From Phycisphaerae bacterium (GTDB lineage Bacteria; Planctomycetota; Phycisphaerae; SM23-33), in contig DAOVQV010000086.1 of assembly GCA_030628445.1 (NCBI GenBank), positions 1-6,642 on the forward strand: a stretch of 6,642 bases of DNA, in the 5' to 3' direction. The position numbers were made by a program, and so were the translations under genes. This document shows, piece by piece, positions 6,228 to 6,642 of this stretch. Every line of letters begins with the position of its first letter. Position 1 is the first letter of the stretch. Below the pieces are notes generated by a model. The model searched no databases, was not told the DNA's origin, and worked only from the letters and a program-made list of their open reading frames with translations.

Positions 6228-6642
6228 CTAGTACATCCCTTCCATCCCGCCGCCGGGGGGGCCTGCGGGGGGCTTCTTTTCGGGGATTTCGCTGACCATT
6301 GCGTCGGTCGTCAGCAGCAGGCCTGCAACCGAGGCGGCGTTCTGAAGTGCAATCCGCTCAACCTTTGTCGGGACGATGACGCCGGCCTTGACGAGGTCGC
6401 AGTACTTTCCGGCCATCGCGTCGTAGCCGAAGTTGTCGTCGTCGGCCTCTTCGACCTTGGCTGCAACGATGGAGCCGTCCAGGCCGGAGTTGATCGCGAT
6501 CTGCTTGATCGGCGTAACCAGTGACCGGCGGACGATATCGACGCCAGTGGCCTCGTCGTCGCTGTCGCATTTGACCTTATCGAGCGCCTTTCTTGCTCGC
6601 AGCACGGCCACGCCGCCGCCGGGCAGGATGCCCTCTTCAACG
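6228..6642 (-). CDS. groL: Chaperonin GroEL (Hsp60), C-terminal part only
   Basis: This is the C-terminal ~137 residues of the 60-kDa chaperonin, which forms the tetradecameric ring that with GroES folds proteins in the cytoplasm. The N-terminal three quarters lie beyond the right edge. The visible part opens with VEEGILPGGGVAVLRA, the highly conserved ATP-site-proximal segment, and continues with GVDIVRRSL, INSGLDGS, the NFGYDAMAGKY segment, PTKVERIALQNAASVAGLLLTTDAMV, all matching the GroEL equatorial domain. The tail is short: a Pro-rich KKPPAGPP stretch, then GGGMEGMY, in place of the repeated GGM of E. coli. That is common outside Proteobacteria. The stop TAG is at 6230-6228. Any CIRCE operator or groES would be upstream and cannot be seen. 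A GC hairpin follows. Whether this is the main or an extra GroEL copy cannot be judged from the fragment. Confidence 0.97.
   Translation of the reverse strand, partial: VEEGILPGGGVAVLRARKALDKVKCDSDDEATGVDIVRRSLVTPIKQIAINSGLDGSIVAAKVEEADDDNFGYDAMAGKYCDLVKAGVIVPTKVERIALQNAASVAGLLLTTDAMVSEIPEKKPPAGPPGGGMEGMY

Overview
This window looks like ordinary chromosomal DNA from a GC-rich bacterium (roughly 60% G+C by eye). It carries seven protein genes, two of them cut by the window edges, and no sign of mobile elements, CRISPR arrays, tRNA or rRNA. The best guess at lineage is Planctomycetota (Phycisphaerae-like) or a neighbouring phylum. That rests on the general style of the HEAT-repeat lipoprotein with a Trp-rich linker, the cut-down Gly/Met tail of GroEL (GGGMEGMY) and the loose gene spacing. 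It is an inference from family knowledge, and no marker in the window settles it.

Layout from left to right: (1) Bases 1-1215, minus strand, hold a HEAT-repeat lipoprotein whose C-terminus runs off the left edge. It is divergent from (2) purM at 1368-2447, plus strand. The 152-base gap between them holds a good promoter for the lipoprotein and a weaker candidate for purM. (3) A ribokinase-type PfkB sugar kinase at 2509-3441 and (4) a zinc-dependent medium-chain dehydrogenase at 3487-4536 follow purM on the same strand, with gaps of 61 and 45 bases. These three may be co-transcribed. (5) yjbQ at 4551-4955 and (6) a D-lactate-dehydrogenase-like 2-hydroxyacid dehydrogenase at 5012-6073 are on the minus strand and converge on the dehydrogenase with a gap of only 14 bases. 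(7) The last third or less of groL (GroEL) enters from the right edge on the minus strand and ends at 6228. A GC-rich hairpin lies between groL and the hydroxyacid dehydrogenase.

Functional links: PurM makes AIR in purine synthesis. Ribokinase makes ribose-5-phosphate, the precursor of the PRPP that starts that pathway. The zinc dehydrogenase could oxidise a sugar or polyol that feeds the kinase. This makes a plausible but unproven ribose/polyol-to-purine grouping. The 2-hydroxyacid dehydrogenase and YjbQ share a strand and a short gap, but no shared pathway is evident. I found no convincing novel defence or mobile system. The most interesting items are small: an exact 18-bp palindrome between two genes, a possible leaderless purM promoter, a G7 tract at the -35 position of the hydroxyacid dehydrogenase promoter, and the Trp-rich break in the HEAT array.
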